Origin: Thermoflexia bacterium | Lineage (GTDB): Bacteria > Chloroflexota > Anaerolineae > B4-G1 > SLSP01 | Length of the DNA stretch: 8,633 nucleotides | Assembly: GCA_030605705.1 (NCBI GenBank) | Contig: JAUWHU010000125.1 | Coordinates: 1 to 8,633, forward strand | Direction: 5' to 3' | Shown: positions 1-6,799 of the stretch, piece after piece | How the letters are laid out: every line of letters begins with the position of its first letter | Position numbering within the stretch: the first letter of the stretch is position 1 | The notes under the pieces: generated by a model | What the model saw: the letters and a program-made list of their open reading frames with translations, nothing else | Databases searched by the model: none | What the model was told of the DNA's origin: nothing | Made by a program: the position numbers and the translations under genes

Positions 1-2885
1 AGAGCGTTGTTGTTAGGCAGCGTTACCGTTAGCACAGTGGTGTAGGCATCGCCGGGGTAGAGATGGTTGTTATCATTCTGGTAAGTTACGATGATGGGGT
101 ACGCATCCATCACCGACTCTGACTCTCTGGCGGCGTACTGCGGAGCGTCAATGCTCACTCCCAAATCGGGGGAAAGGACGTGGAAATCCACCTGAGATTC
201 CCATTGGTAGGAGACGCCGGGGATGATAGCATGTGCTTCATTCCGCACTGTTCCGCAATCCACGCCCTGTGGGGAAATGACAGTGACCCCAAAGGAGATA
301 ACTTCCACGCCGCCGGCGCCCATATCGCCCAGCCAGCGAATCTTACCGTTGTCGTCAGTCAAGCTCTGGGTTGTGCCGTCGCCGTTGGCCTGTACCGAAC
401 CGGGGATGTAGGCCGTCCCGGCGGGGATTTCGTCGAGCAGGTCAATGTTGGCGGCCAATTGACCAGTGTTGGAGATGGTGATTTTATAATACACTTCGCT
501 GCCGTACTCGTAGGTTCCGCCGCCGCCAATGATTTCCTTGTGAAGTTTCAAATCGTAGCCGCCGAGTTGATAGATGGTGGTGGCGGCCACGGCGGTATCG
601 CTAAACGTATCGGCGGCGATGAGGACGGTGTTGGTCAACACTGTGCCATCGGATAAGCCGCCATTCACAGTCACGGTGACGGTGTGCGTGCCACTCGCTC
701 CGGGGGCTACATCTCCCAGATTCCAAACGAGTGGATTGGGGCCGCTATCCTGCGGCGGGTTGGCCGCGACGAAGGTGACGCCGCCGGGCAGGGTGTCGGT
801 GAGGATTGCGCCCGTGGCTATCAGGCTGCCGCTATTGCCCCAGGTGACTGAGTAAACGATAGTCTCGCCCGGTTCTGCGTAGGCCGGCGCGGTTTTATTC
901 ACCCATAAATCGGGGAAGGGCGGGACGTAAATGATGGTGGTCGTGATCGGCCCGGCGGCATTGTCGGCGTCATCGGAATCGAGGGCATTGGTGGGCGTGA
1001 CGGTGGCGGTGTTAGTCAGGATGCCATCGTAGGTTGCCGTGGGCGTTACCCAGACGGTGAGCGTGCGCATAGTATCGGTAACGATATTGTAGAGGTCACA
1101 GGTGATGACGGCTCCGGCAGTTGTGCAGTCGCCGCCCGGCGTGCTGCCGCTCAAGGATGCCACCGCGGAGGCCGGTTCGACCGTATCCACCACGCGGGCA
1201 TCGGCCATTATCTCAGATGCGGCTGCGTTGGTGATGGTCAGGGTGTAGGTGAGCATATCTCCCGCGTTCACCGCACCGCTTCCCTGGCGCGTTTTGCTGA
1301 TGGCAAGGTCAACGTGATAGGGGTATTCGTCCGCGCCCAGATCGGCAGCGCTTCTCATCGGGCGCAGTTCGCCATCAATGTCGTCAGTCACGCCCGCGTC
1401 CACGCCCTGATCAATGGCATCTGAGGCGGCGGTCAAGTGGTAGCCGTCGGAATCGAAAGCAGCTGTGCCAGAAATGTCACCAACAGTGTCCACCGTGCCG
1501 GCCATGTCAGTGTCGTTGTTATCCCAGAGGGTCAGTGCCATTGAGACGGTTCCGCTAGCGTTGTTGACGCCCACGGTGTGGCTGTACACGATGGTGTTGG
1601 TGAAAACCAGGGTGCTGCCACTGACGTAAATGCCACTTAATCCCTGGTTGTGGTCCAGAGTAGTATGCAGAATAGACGTTTCCCCACCGCTGGAGCTGTA
1701 GATAGCCCCGCCCTCTTGCGCGGCCTGATTGTCCACGAAAACATTATTGGTCATCGTGGCATAATTGTAGATGCTGCTACACCAGGCGAAGTAAATCCCG
1801 CCCCCCGTCCGTTCGGCTGTGTTAGCATGGAAAATGTTGTCTTGTAAGGTATGAGGACCACCACAATACATCACAAGCCCACCGCCGGAACCACTACTGC
1901 TGCCAGTGTATTGGGCAACATTGTATTGAAACGTATTGCCGGTTAAGGCAACATTCTGGCTGCCCTGGACGTACATACCGCCACCGGTCCAGGTAGCAGT
2001 ATTGCTCTGGATGGTGTTGGCTTCAATGAGAGAATCGTCGGCGCCAACGACGTAAAGCCCACCTCCTGCTTCGGACGTGTTGTTTTGAATGAGATTGTCA
2101 CGCGCAGTGAACGTGCTTTGACTTGCGTATATACCGCCACCGTTACGGCCGGGGGCACTGTTCAATTCGATGGTGCTGTCACTGATGGTGGCAGGACTCG
2201 CGTCTAAATGCATGCCCCCTCCCCAGAGACCGCTGTTATTGCGAATGATAACGTAACTGATTTGCGCCGCGCTGTGGTAGAGATATATCCCGCCGCCGCT
2301 GTTGTTGCTGTGATTATCCTCAATAATGCAACGACGTATTGCAACCGGGGTGTTGCGAATGTACATTCCAGCACCGGCATCACGGCCACTGTAACCACCG
2401 CCTAGACCAGTATCATCGCCGCTAGTGAGGGTAAATCCTTCCACGGTGGGCGTAATTGTGCTGCCCGTGATGTACATGGCACGCCCCGCTCCGCCAGCAT
2501 CAAGGGTAGTGGGGTAAACATCAGGGTCCCAGACGGAAAAGTCGGTGTTGTAGCCACCGCGCAGGGTTAACGTTTTGCTGATGTAGGCAATTTGCGCCAG
2601 ACCGCCGTGGGTGTTGACATCAGTGTACATTCCCATCGCCACGCGAATTTCATCACCGGGGTCGTCCACGGCATCCACGGCCGCTTGCACCGTGGTGTAA
2701 CACGGCGTAACGCTCAAGCCGCTACAATCCGGCGCGACGTAGTAGGTTTCATGTTCGTCCGGTCCTTGCGCGTAGACGGGCAACGGCCCACCATTCCCCG
2801 CTCCCAGTAAAGCCAGTACCCCAACCAGAACCAGCAGGCTCAGGGTCAGGGCCAACGAGATGTGTTGCAGTTTCTTCGTGTTCAT
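1..2885 (-). CDS. Secreted beta-helix / DUF11-repeat surface protein (partial, C-terminus outside window)
   Basis: The frame opens with ATG at 2885 and stays open to the left edge, giving 961 visible residues and no stop. Residues 1-39 form a Sec signal peptide: MNTKK, a Leu/Val/Ala-rich core at about 11-29, and a likely cut after PVYA (residue 39). Residues about 45-140 form an N-terminal domain (YYVAPDCSG, then a Y-x-T-V-Q-A-A-V-D segment). Residues about 150-440 carry repeated GGGIY/GGGMY/GGGLY turns and N-N-x-S/A steps, typical of a right-handed parallel beta-helix. The helix closes near residues 502-521 with DIDGELRP and DLGADEY, like the choice-of-anchor Q motif. DUF11-like Ig modules start near residues 523 (HVDLAISK), 659 (DLWVNKTAPAYAEPGE), 777 (YDLKLHKEI) and 905 (PDLGVSIDAPQYAARE). 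The role is inferred as an extracellular or wall-exposed adhesin or stalk. No catalytic residues can be claimed. The anchoring sequence would lie outside the window. Confidence 0.85.
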   Translation of the reverse strand, partial: MNTKKLQHISLALTLSLLVLVGVLALLGAGNGGPLPVYAQGPDEHETYYVAPDCSGLSVTPCYTTVQAAVDAVDDPGDEIRVAMGMYTDVNTHGGLAQIAYISKTLTLRGGYNTDFSVWDPDVYPTTLDAGGAGRAMYITGSTITPTVEGFTLTSGDDTGLGGGYSGRDAGAGMYIRNTPVAIRRCIIEDNHSNNSGGGIYLYHSAAQISYVIIRNNSGLWGGGMHLDASPATISDSTIELNSAPGRNGGGIYASQSTFTARDNLIQNNTSEAGGGLYVVGADDSLIEANTIQSNTATWTGGGMYVQGSQNVALTGNTFQYNVAQYTGSSSGSGGGLVMYCGGPHTLQDNIFHANTAERTGGGIYFAWCSSIYNYATMTNNVFVDNQAAQEGGAIYSSSGGETSILHTTLDHNQGLSGIYVSGSTLVFTNTIVYSHTVGVNNASGTVSMALTLWDNNDTDMAGTVDTVGDISGTAAFDSDGYHLTAASDAIDQGVDAGVTDDIDGELRPMRSAADLGADEYPYHVDLAISKTRQGSGAVNAGDMLTYTLTITNAAASEIMADARVVDTVEPASAVASLSGSTPGGDCTTAGAVITCDLYNIVTDTMRTLTVWVTPTATYDGILTNTATVTPTNALDSDDADNAAGPITTTIIYVPPFPDLWVNKTAPAYAEPGETIVYSVTWGNSGSLIATGAILTDTLPGGVTFVAANPPQDSGPNPLVWNLGDVAPGASGTHTVTVTVNGGLSDGTVLTNTVLIAADTFSDTAVAATTIYQLGGYDLKLHKEIIGGGGTYEYGSEVYYKITISNTGQLAANIDLLDEIPAGTAYIPGSVQANGDGTTQSLTDDNGKIRWLGDMGAGGVEVISFGVTVISPQGVDCGTVRNEAHAIIPGVSYQWESQVDFHVLSPDLGVSIDAPQYAARESESVMDAYPIIVTYQNDNNHLYPGDAYTTVLTVTLPNNNA

Positions 2886-2890
2886 TTCAA

Positions 2891-2897
2891 TCCTCCT
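2891..2897 (-). promoter_or_regulatory. Strong Shine-Dalgarno of the DUF11 surface protein
   Basis: The minus strand reads AGGAGGA, five bases before the ATG at 2885. This near-perfect anti-16S match fixes the start codon and places the signal peptide at the very N-terminus. Confidence 0.85.
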
Positions 2898-2904
2898 GTT
2901 TTAG

Positions 2905-2974
2905 AATGGCAAATAGCAAATGGCAAATAGCAAATAGCAAATAGCAAATAGCAAATGACGAATGACGGATAGCG
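2905..2974. repeat. Heptamer tandem array 1 (AATAGCA / AATGGCA / AATGACG)
   Basis: Ten contiguous 7-bp units occupy this stretch on the plus strand: AATGGCA, AATAGCA, AATGGCA, then AATAGCA four times, AATGACG twice, and GATAGCG. A degenerate eleventh unit (2975-2981) overlaps the stop codon of the upstream PNPOx-like gene. The array fills nearly all the space between that stop and the Shine-Dalgarno of the DUF11 gene, so it would lie in the 5' leader of any transcript made from upstream. The same heptamer family appears in the opposite orientation at 7771-7841. Confidence 0.93.
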
Positions 2975-2976
2975 AA

Positions 2977-3387
2977 TCACATCTCCAGCGTCTCCCGCGC
3001 GCCCCAGCCCCGGGACTCGTCCAGCAGGTCAATCCGCCGGGGCGTCACACGGACGACGAGGTAGAGTTCGTCCGGCGTGGGGGTATGTGTACCTTCGGGT
3101 AGCAGCGCGTCCCAGTCGGGTTGGGCGACCGGTTGGGCTGTGCCCAGACAACGCAGCCAGCGCAACGGGGGCACGCTATCATCCTGGACGACCAGCGCTA
3201 CGCGGGGGTCTTGCTCCAGGTGATAAGCCACGTCGGCCCAACGAGGGAGGAGACAATCTATCTCCAGCCCGGCGCTGCGGTAGTACACCGGCATGGCTCG
3301 CGCCCCTTCTGGCCCAGCGGTGCTCAAGACACACACCCGGTGCTCGGAAAGATAGGCGGTCATTCGGTCGCGTAGTTTATCCAGCAA
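2977..3387 (-). CDS. Pyridoxamine 5'-phosphate oxidase-like FMN-binding split-barrel protein
   Basis: The 136-residue product has the usual length of the small single-domain PNPOx-like family. The N-terminal helix (LDKLRDRMTAYLSEHR) is followed by a first strand, VCVLSTAGPEGARAMPVYY (about 18-36), matching the family pattern of a strand, then G-x-P/A-x-x-x-P-V-x-Y. Next come IDCLLPRWADVAYHLEQDPR and VALVVQDD (about 43-70), the segment that usually contacts the FMN phosphate, then a strand with RWLRCLGTAQPV (about 76-87). The C-terminus RIDLLDESRGWGARETLEM looks native to the family. Many relatives bind FMN, F420 or heme, and the true substrate cannot be read from sequence. The start is TTG at 3387, supported by AGGAG seven bases upstream; the next internal ATG would remove the first helix. 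The gene sits alone between two repeat-filled spacers. Confidence 0.85.
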   Translation of the reverse strand: MLDKLRDRMTAYLSEHRVCVLSTAGPEGARAMPVYYRSAGLEIDCLLPRWADVAYHLEQDPRVALVVQDDSVPPLRWLRCLGTAQPVAQPDWDALLPEGTHTPTPDELYLVVRVTPRRIDLLDESRGWGARETLEM

Positions 3388-3394
3388 GGCAGCG

Positions 3395-3399
3395 CTCCT
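3395..3399 (-). promoter_or_regulatory. Shine-Dalgarno deciding the TTG start of the PNPOx-like gene
   Basis: The minus strand has AGGAG with a seven-base spacer to the TTG at 3387. No comparable site precedes the internal ATG eight codons downstream, so the non-ATG start is preferred. Confidence 0.7.
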
Positions 3400-3498
3400 G
3401 TAAGGGCACGGATTGGCAGGATCAATGGATCACAACACCAAGCTACCACATAAAAGCAGCGCCGTCATCGTACTAAAGTCCAATCTTGCGGGGCAACG

Positions 3499-3522
3499 TT
3501 GAGGGAGGATACAGGCCAAACG
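3499..3522. repeat. Imperfect direct repeat, left copy
   Basis: This copy contains TTGAG, GG, AGGATACAGG, then CCAAACG. It matches 3879-3900 apart from the two extra G residues and two substitutions; the shared core AGGATACAGG is exact. The pair brackets about 355 bp of palindromic repeats. Confidence 0.5.
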
Positions 3523-3570
3523 TATCATCTCGAAAAGTCGGGGAAAATCATGGAGCACAGCAAAAATCAG

Positions 3571-3658
3571 CCACGAACCCTTCGCTCAGGCTCAGGCCAG
3601 GTTTCACGAATTGACACGAAAAAGAGAAAAAAATTAGGCTCTTTAGGAATTCGCGTGG
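3571..3658. repeat. CACGAA-type palindromic element with internal insertion
   Basis: The left arm begins CCACGAA (3571-3577) and resumes with TTTCACGAATTGACACGAA (3602-3620). The right arm is AATTCGCGTGG (3648-3658). The units CCACGAA, TTCACGAA and GACACGAA recur at roughly 9-bp spacing, and the right arm is partly complementary. About 24 bases containing TTCGCTCAGGCTCAGG (3578-3601) interrupt the left arm after the first unit and have no counterpart in the right arm, so they look like a second repeat inserted into the first. Confidence 0.6.
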
Positions 3659-3673
3659 TCGAGTTAAAATTAA

Positions 3674-3762
3674 CCACGGATTTCACGGATTAGCACGGAA
3701 AAAAGTAAAAAATCAGTGTAATCCGTGTTGTGGGCACTGCCTGCCCACACTGCGTCTGTGGT
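3674..3762. repeat. CACGGA-type palindromic element
   Basis: The left arm has three units: CCACGGA, TTTCACGGA and TTAGCACGGA (3674-3699). A short A-rich loop follows. The right arm contains AGTGTAATCCGTG (3715-3727) and, after an interruption, CTGTGG (3756-3761). The arms would pair as an imperfect hairpin several units long. The interruption is itself a hairpin (3729-3749). No reading frame is encoded, so this is a non-autonomous dispersed element by appearance. Confidence 0.7.
3729..3749. repeat. GTGGGCA / TGCCCAC hairpin inserted in the CACGGA element
   Basis: Eight-base perfect arms (TGTGGGCA at 3729-3736 and TGCCCACA at 3742-3749) flank a five-base loop CTGCC. It lies exactly where the right arm of the surrounding CACGGA palindrome is broken, between ATCCGTG and CTGTGG, which suggests a later insertion. 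Confidence 0.65.
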
Positions 3763-3810
3763 GAAAAATTTACGTCGCGCGGCACTTACCACGCCAAGTC
3801 CCAGAGACCC

Positions 3811-3840
3811 AAAAATTAGTGAAATTCGTGAAATTCGTGG
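3811..3840. repeat. Lone right arm of a CACGAA-type element
   Basis: The stretch reads AAAAATTAGTGAAATTCGTG and then AAATTCGTGG. This is the complement of CCACGAATTTCACGAATTTCAC, the same unit as at 3571-3620. It has no adjacent left arm, so it could be the displaced partner of the 3571 arm around the inserted CACGGA element, or a decayed copy. Confidence 0.6.
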
Positions 3841-3878
3841 CAGAAAAGAGCAAGACCGGCTTGATACGCCCCGGAATA

Positions 3879-3900
3879 TTGAGAGGATACAGGTCAGACG
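3879..3900. repeat. Imperfect direct repeat, right copy, overlapping the LuxR stop
   Basis: This copy shares AGGATACAGG and flanking TTGAG and ACG with 3499-3522. It includes the TGA stop of the regulator gene (3894-3896) and its last codon or so. Two readings are possible: a duplicated 3' end of the regulator, or duplicated flanks around the repeat block. Confidence 0.5.
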
Positions 3901-6704
3901 AGCCGCAGGTCGCGGGCGCGGGCAGCCGCCTGAGTACGGGAAGAAACATCCAGTTTGCGCAGGATGTGGGAGACGTGCGCTTTGACGGTGCGTTCGGTGA
4001 TGACTAATTGTTCGGCAATGGTGCGGTTGCTGGCACCGGTGGTGATCAGGCGCAGCACCTCGATCTCGCGGGAGGTGAGTGTTGCGCCGGTCTCGGGCAC
4101 GCGCACCGGCCGGGGCGGCCCGGTCACGCCCAGGATGTTCAGCAGACGGGCCGCAAAGGAAGCGTAAGTACCCTGTCGCTGTACAGCCAAATGCAACAGC
4201 GGCACGACCAGCGGCCCCTCTTGTAGGATGAAGCCCGGGCTGTGCTCCCGCCGGTGACGCGCCAGCACAGGCACAAATTCCGCCAGAGCGTCGTCGGCGC
4301 GGCCTATCTCCAGGTAGAGATGGGCCAACAGGAGGCGCGCATTGCCCACCCATTCGGATAAGGAGGGGACACGTTGGAGAGCGACCGCGGCCCGCAGGCT
4401 TTCCTCGGCGCGGCGGTAATCGCCACCGGCCAAAGCCAGCAAACCGTGGAGCATAGCGCGCAGCACGGCCGCCGTGTGAGACTCGGTTGCTTCTCCCAAA
4501 ACCTCCAGTTGACGACAAACCCGGCCAGCCTCATCCAGATCTCCCTGGAAACAGAGGGCGCGCCCTTGCGCGTACAGGAGCAGCGAGACGATGGCAGGAG
4601 GGAGCGTCGCCTGTTTTATGCCCTCAAATATCAAAGAGAGGTAACGGAGAGCGGCGGCGTACTCGCCTTGAGCGGCATAGGCGGACGCCAATGCCAACAA
4701 CACATCCAGGTCTACGATGACCCTTTCCCCCAGTCGCTCACTGAGCGCCAATGATTTTTCACCGGCCTGGATGCTCTGGGGCAGCTCTCCGTGCCACAAA
4801 TGCACCAAAGCCCAAAATCCAGTCATGATCTGTTGGAAAAACAGGCTGCGTTGTTCGAGATTGACAGACATGCAGCGGCAGAGATGCTCAAGACGTTTCA
4901 CCCCTCCCGGCAGTAAGGCCAGCAGCGGATTCAGGTAGAGCAACATCTGGAACAGTTGTGCCGGGTCGCGGATGGGACGGACGATGTCCCAAATCGCCTC
5001 AAAATCTACGGCTGCCTGGTCGGCGTGGCCCATAGTGAGAGCCACAAATGCGCGTTCAGCCAAAATCTGTACCCGACTTGACGAAGAAAGGGGGAAAGCC
5101 AGAGCGCGCTGGCTCAAGGCGTGACTGCGTTCAAAATCGCCCTGCATTGAGGCGCAAAAGACCAGTTGGGCCAATGCTTCTCCCTGTCCGTCCGGGTCGT
5201 TGTCGGCAGCAAATCCTGTGAAAGACCGCTCCAGGTATCCCTGACCGCTCTTCACATCCCCTTGATATGAGATGGATGTGCCCAACAGGTAAAGCAGCTG
5301 AGGTGAGGCATCCAGGCTGGCTTCGGGCAGAGCACGGAGCCAGCCGAGCAAAGTGGGCAGAAGTCCCTGCACGATCAGTCCTCCGCCCACCTGCTCGATG
5401 GCCTGGATGGCTTCTTCCCACATCTGCGCCGCCAGGTAGTGAGCAATGGCGCGGTCAGGGATGGTCTGGGCCTGGGCGGCGCGGCGGTGCAATTCCGCGC
5501 CGCGCTCCGGCATCTCCCGCTGCAGCCGTTGGCGCAGAAACTCGGCGAAAAGGCCGTGGTAGCGGTAAGAGGTGTGGGAGGATGAAGATGTGGGAGGATG
5601 GGGGTGTGGGAGTGTGGAAGGATGGAGGTATGGGAATGTGGGAGTGCAAGAGTGTGGGAGAGGGGATGGGCGGGCTGCAGCTGTAATGAAGAGGCTGCGG
5701 AGGTCCAGGCCTTCCAGGATGGCTGCGGCGTCAGTCCGGCCGGTGATGGCGTTGCACAGGGGGACGGTCAGTTCGGACAGGATAGAGGTCTCCAGCAGGA
5801 AGGTGCGCACGGTCTCGCTCTGGCGGTTCAGCACCTCGTCGGCCAGGAAGTCAAAGACGTAGCGGTCGGTGTGGGCCAGATGGGTGATGAAGGCAGCGCG
5901 GCCGGCGGGGGTGGGAATGTGATCGAGAGAGCCGGCGAGGAGGCGCAGTCCCACGGCCCAGCCCTCGGTGCGAGATTGGAGAGCGGCCAAATCATCTGGG
6001 GAAAGGTTCAGGTGCAGCATTTCGTTCAAAAAGGCGGCGGCTTCGTCGCGGGTGAAGCGCAAATCGGCCAGACGCAATTCAGCCAGTTGCCCGCGCGCCC
6101 GCAGGCGAGCCAATGCCAGGGGCGGGTCGTGGCGCGTGGCGATCCCCAGGTGCATCTGAGGTGGGAGGCGTTCGAGTAAGTAGTCCAGCACAGAGTAGAC
6201 GGACGGCTCGGTGATGAGGTGCAGATCATCTAAGATCAGTGCAAAGGGATCGGGCAGGGTCTCCAGAATGTCGTTAAGCAACACGCCGGCGATGCGCCGC
6301 GCCTGGGCGCCGGGATTGGGCAGATCGGCCAGGAGGGTCTGAGCCGTGACGCCACAGGCCGGGTTCAAGCGTTGCAGAGCGGCAATAAGATACGCCAGGA
6401 AGAGGACCGGGTCGTTATCCCCTTCGTCCAGCGCGAGCCAGGCGATTTGAGCAGGGGAGCAGGGGGGCAGGGGAGCAGAGGAGCAAAGGAGCTTGCATCT
6501 CTGCACCTCTGCACAGTATGCGGCCAGGAGGGTGGTTTTGCCGTAGCCGGCGGGCGCGGAGAGGAGGGTGAGTCGCCGCGAGGTCAGACCATCGCGTAAC
6601 GCCGCCAGCAAGCGCGGACGCGGAATGACGTCGCTGCGGGGCGGCGGGGATTCAAGCTTGGTCTGTATCAGCCAATCTATCTGTTCAGGTGTCTGGGTGT
6701 CCAT
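3894..6704 (-). CDS. MalT-like LuxR-family STAND transcriptional regulator
   Basis: The 936-residue protein has the MalT architecture. The N-terminus (LIQTKLESPPPR...VIPRPRLL) is followed by an NTPase with Walker A APAGYGKT (about 50-57) and Walker B LILDDLH (about 156-162). Then come STAND-type ATRHDPPLALARLRARGQLAEL (about 189-210) and RFTRDEAAAFLN, a winged-helix region ending YRYHGLFAEFLRQRL (about 380-394), TPR-like helices (about 400-870), and a LuxR/GerE HTH, LTSREIEVLRLI to ARDLRLV (876-936). It should act as a ligand-activated, ATP-dependent cytoplasmic activator; the inducer and targets are unknown. Two low-complexity in-frame insertions, about residues 64-87 and 343-379, are translations of octamer DNA arrays. 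ATG at 6704 is preferred over TTG at 6719 because no Shine-Dalgarno precedes the TTG. Only a weak GGA lies before the ATG. It is monocistronic by layout. Confidence 0.93.
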   Translation of the reverse strand: MDTQTPEQIDWLIQTKLESPPPRSDVIPRPRLLAALRDGLTSRRLTLLSAPAGYGKTTLLAAYCAEVQRCKLLCSSAPLPPCSPAQIAWLALDEGDNDPVLFLAYLIAALQRLNPACGVTAQTLLADLPNPGAQARRIAGVLLNDILETLPDPFALILDDLHLITEPSVYSVLDYLLERLPPQMHLGIATRHDPPLALARLRARGQLAELRLADLRFTRDEAAAFLNEMLHLNLSPDDLAALQSRTEGWAVGLRLLAGSLDHIPTPAGRAAFITHLAHTDRYVFDFLADEVLNRQSETVRTFLLETSILSELTVPLCNAITGRTDAAAILEGLDLRSLFITAAARPSPLPHSCTPTFPYLHPSTLPHPHPPTSSSSHTSYRYHGLFAEFLRQRLQREMPERGAELHRRAAQAQTIPDRAIAHYLAAQMWEEAIQAIEQVGGGLIVQGLLPTLLGWLRALPEASLDASPQLLYLLGTSISYQGDVKSGQGYLERSFTGFAADNDPDGQGEALAQLVFCASMQGDFERSHALSQRALAFPLSSSSRVQILAERAFVALTMGHADQAAVDFEAIWDIVRPIRDPAQLFQMLLYLNPLLALLPGGVKRLEHLCRCMSVNLEQRSLFFQQIMTGFWALVHLWHGELPQSIQAGEKSLALSERLGERVIVDLDVLLALASAYAAQGEYAAALRYLSLIFEGIKQATLPPAIVSLLLYAQGRALCFQGDLDEAGRVCRQLEVLGEATESHTAAVLRAMLHGLLALAGGDYRRAEESLRAAVALQRVPSLSEWVGNARLLLAHLYLEIGRADDALAEFVPVLARHRREHSPGFILQEGPLVVPLLHLAVQRQGTYASFAARLLNILGVTGPPRPVRVPETGATLTSREIEVLRLITTGASNRTIAEQLVITERTVKAHVSHILRKLDVSSRTQAAARARDLRLV
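5572..5659. repeat. Octamer tandem array inside the LuxR gene (GTGTGGGA family)
   Basis: Eleven contiguous 8-bp units occupy these 88 bases on the plus strand: GTGTGGGA, GGATGAAG, ATGTGGGA, GGATGGGG, GTGTGGGA, GTGTGGAA, GGATGGAG, GTATGGGA, ATGTGGGA, GTGCAAGA and GTGTGGGA. On the coding strand it gives a Ser/Pro/His/Thr-rich stretch (PHPHPPTSSSSHTS at its end). It falls between LRSLFITAA and YRYHGLFAEFLRQRL. MalT relatives normally carry only a short D-D/E-x-x-x-W linker there, so the array is a length-polymorphic insertion that did not break the frame. Confidence 0.93.
6454..6509. repeat. Octamer tandem array just after Walker A of the LuxR gene (GGGGAGCA / TGCACCTC)
   Basis: Five 8-bp units on the plus strand, GGGGAGCA, GGGGGGCA, GGGGAGCA, GAGGAGCA and AAGGAGCT (6454-6493), are followed in the same 8-bp phase by TGCATCTC and TGCACCTC (6494-6509). 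The coding strand yields a Cys/Pro/Ser-rich segment (about CKLLCSSAPLPPCSP) between GKTTLLAAYCAE and IAWLALDEGDND. In MalT relatives that gap is only a few residues, so roughly 20 residues are repeat-derived. Confidence 0.88.
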
Positions 6705-6799
6705 CTCGTGGCGTTCCAACGCGCCGCCGTTCTACGCGACCTGACCGTGTTCGAGGTGCAGATTCACCGGACGCGCACAGCTCTCTTCACCATACCTTA

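Larger units (their letters stand above)
3388..3893. other. Repeat-filled 506-bp intergenic spacer
   Basis: This spacer lies between the stop of the LuxR regulator and the start of the PNPOx-like gene. No convincing gene is present: the short frames crossing it consist mostly of repeat sequence (TTDFTD and LIREIRG peptides are translations of CACGGA and CACGAA units). It holds the two bounding imperfect direct repeats, two palindromic elements, a lone right arm, and an inserted hairpin, all listed separately. A weak promoter-like pair for the PNPOx-like gene can be read on the minus strand: TTGCCC at 3491-3496 and TACGAT at 3467-3472 with an 18-bp spacer. It is too weak to list as a feature. 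Confidence 0.7.

Noticed and set aside
180..656. Plus-strand open frame of 158 codons and neighbours up to 2810
   Set aside because: They lie antisense to the continuous 961-codon frame with signal peptide, beta-helix and DUF11 modules. No ribosome-binding site or motif supports them.
2905..2974. Possible CRISPR array because of regular repeats
   Set aside because: The period is 7 bp with no spacers, no 25-40 bp repeat and no cas genes nearby. It is a simple tandem array.
3670..4518. Minus-strand open frame of 282 codons overlapping the end of the LuxR gene
   Set aside because: It is a second frame of the conserved regulator 3' end. Its Arg/Pro-rich composition and a tail made of CACGAA and CACGGA repeat translation show no domain.
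5598..6179. Plus-strand open frame of 193 codons opposite the LuxR gene
   Set aside because: It is a shadow of the regulator's coding frame, starts inside the octamer array, has Gly/Val-rich composition without motifs, and lies antisense to clearly conserved STAND sequence.
6704..6719. TTG at 6719 as start of the LuxR regulator
   Set aside because: No Shine-Dalgarno precedes it, and the five extra residues (LERHE) add nothing conserved. ATG at 6704 is preferred, although its own site is weak.
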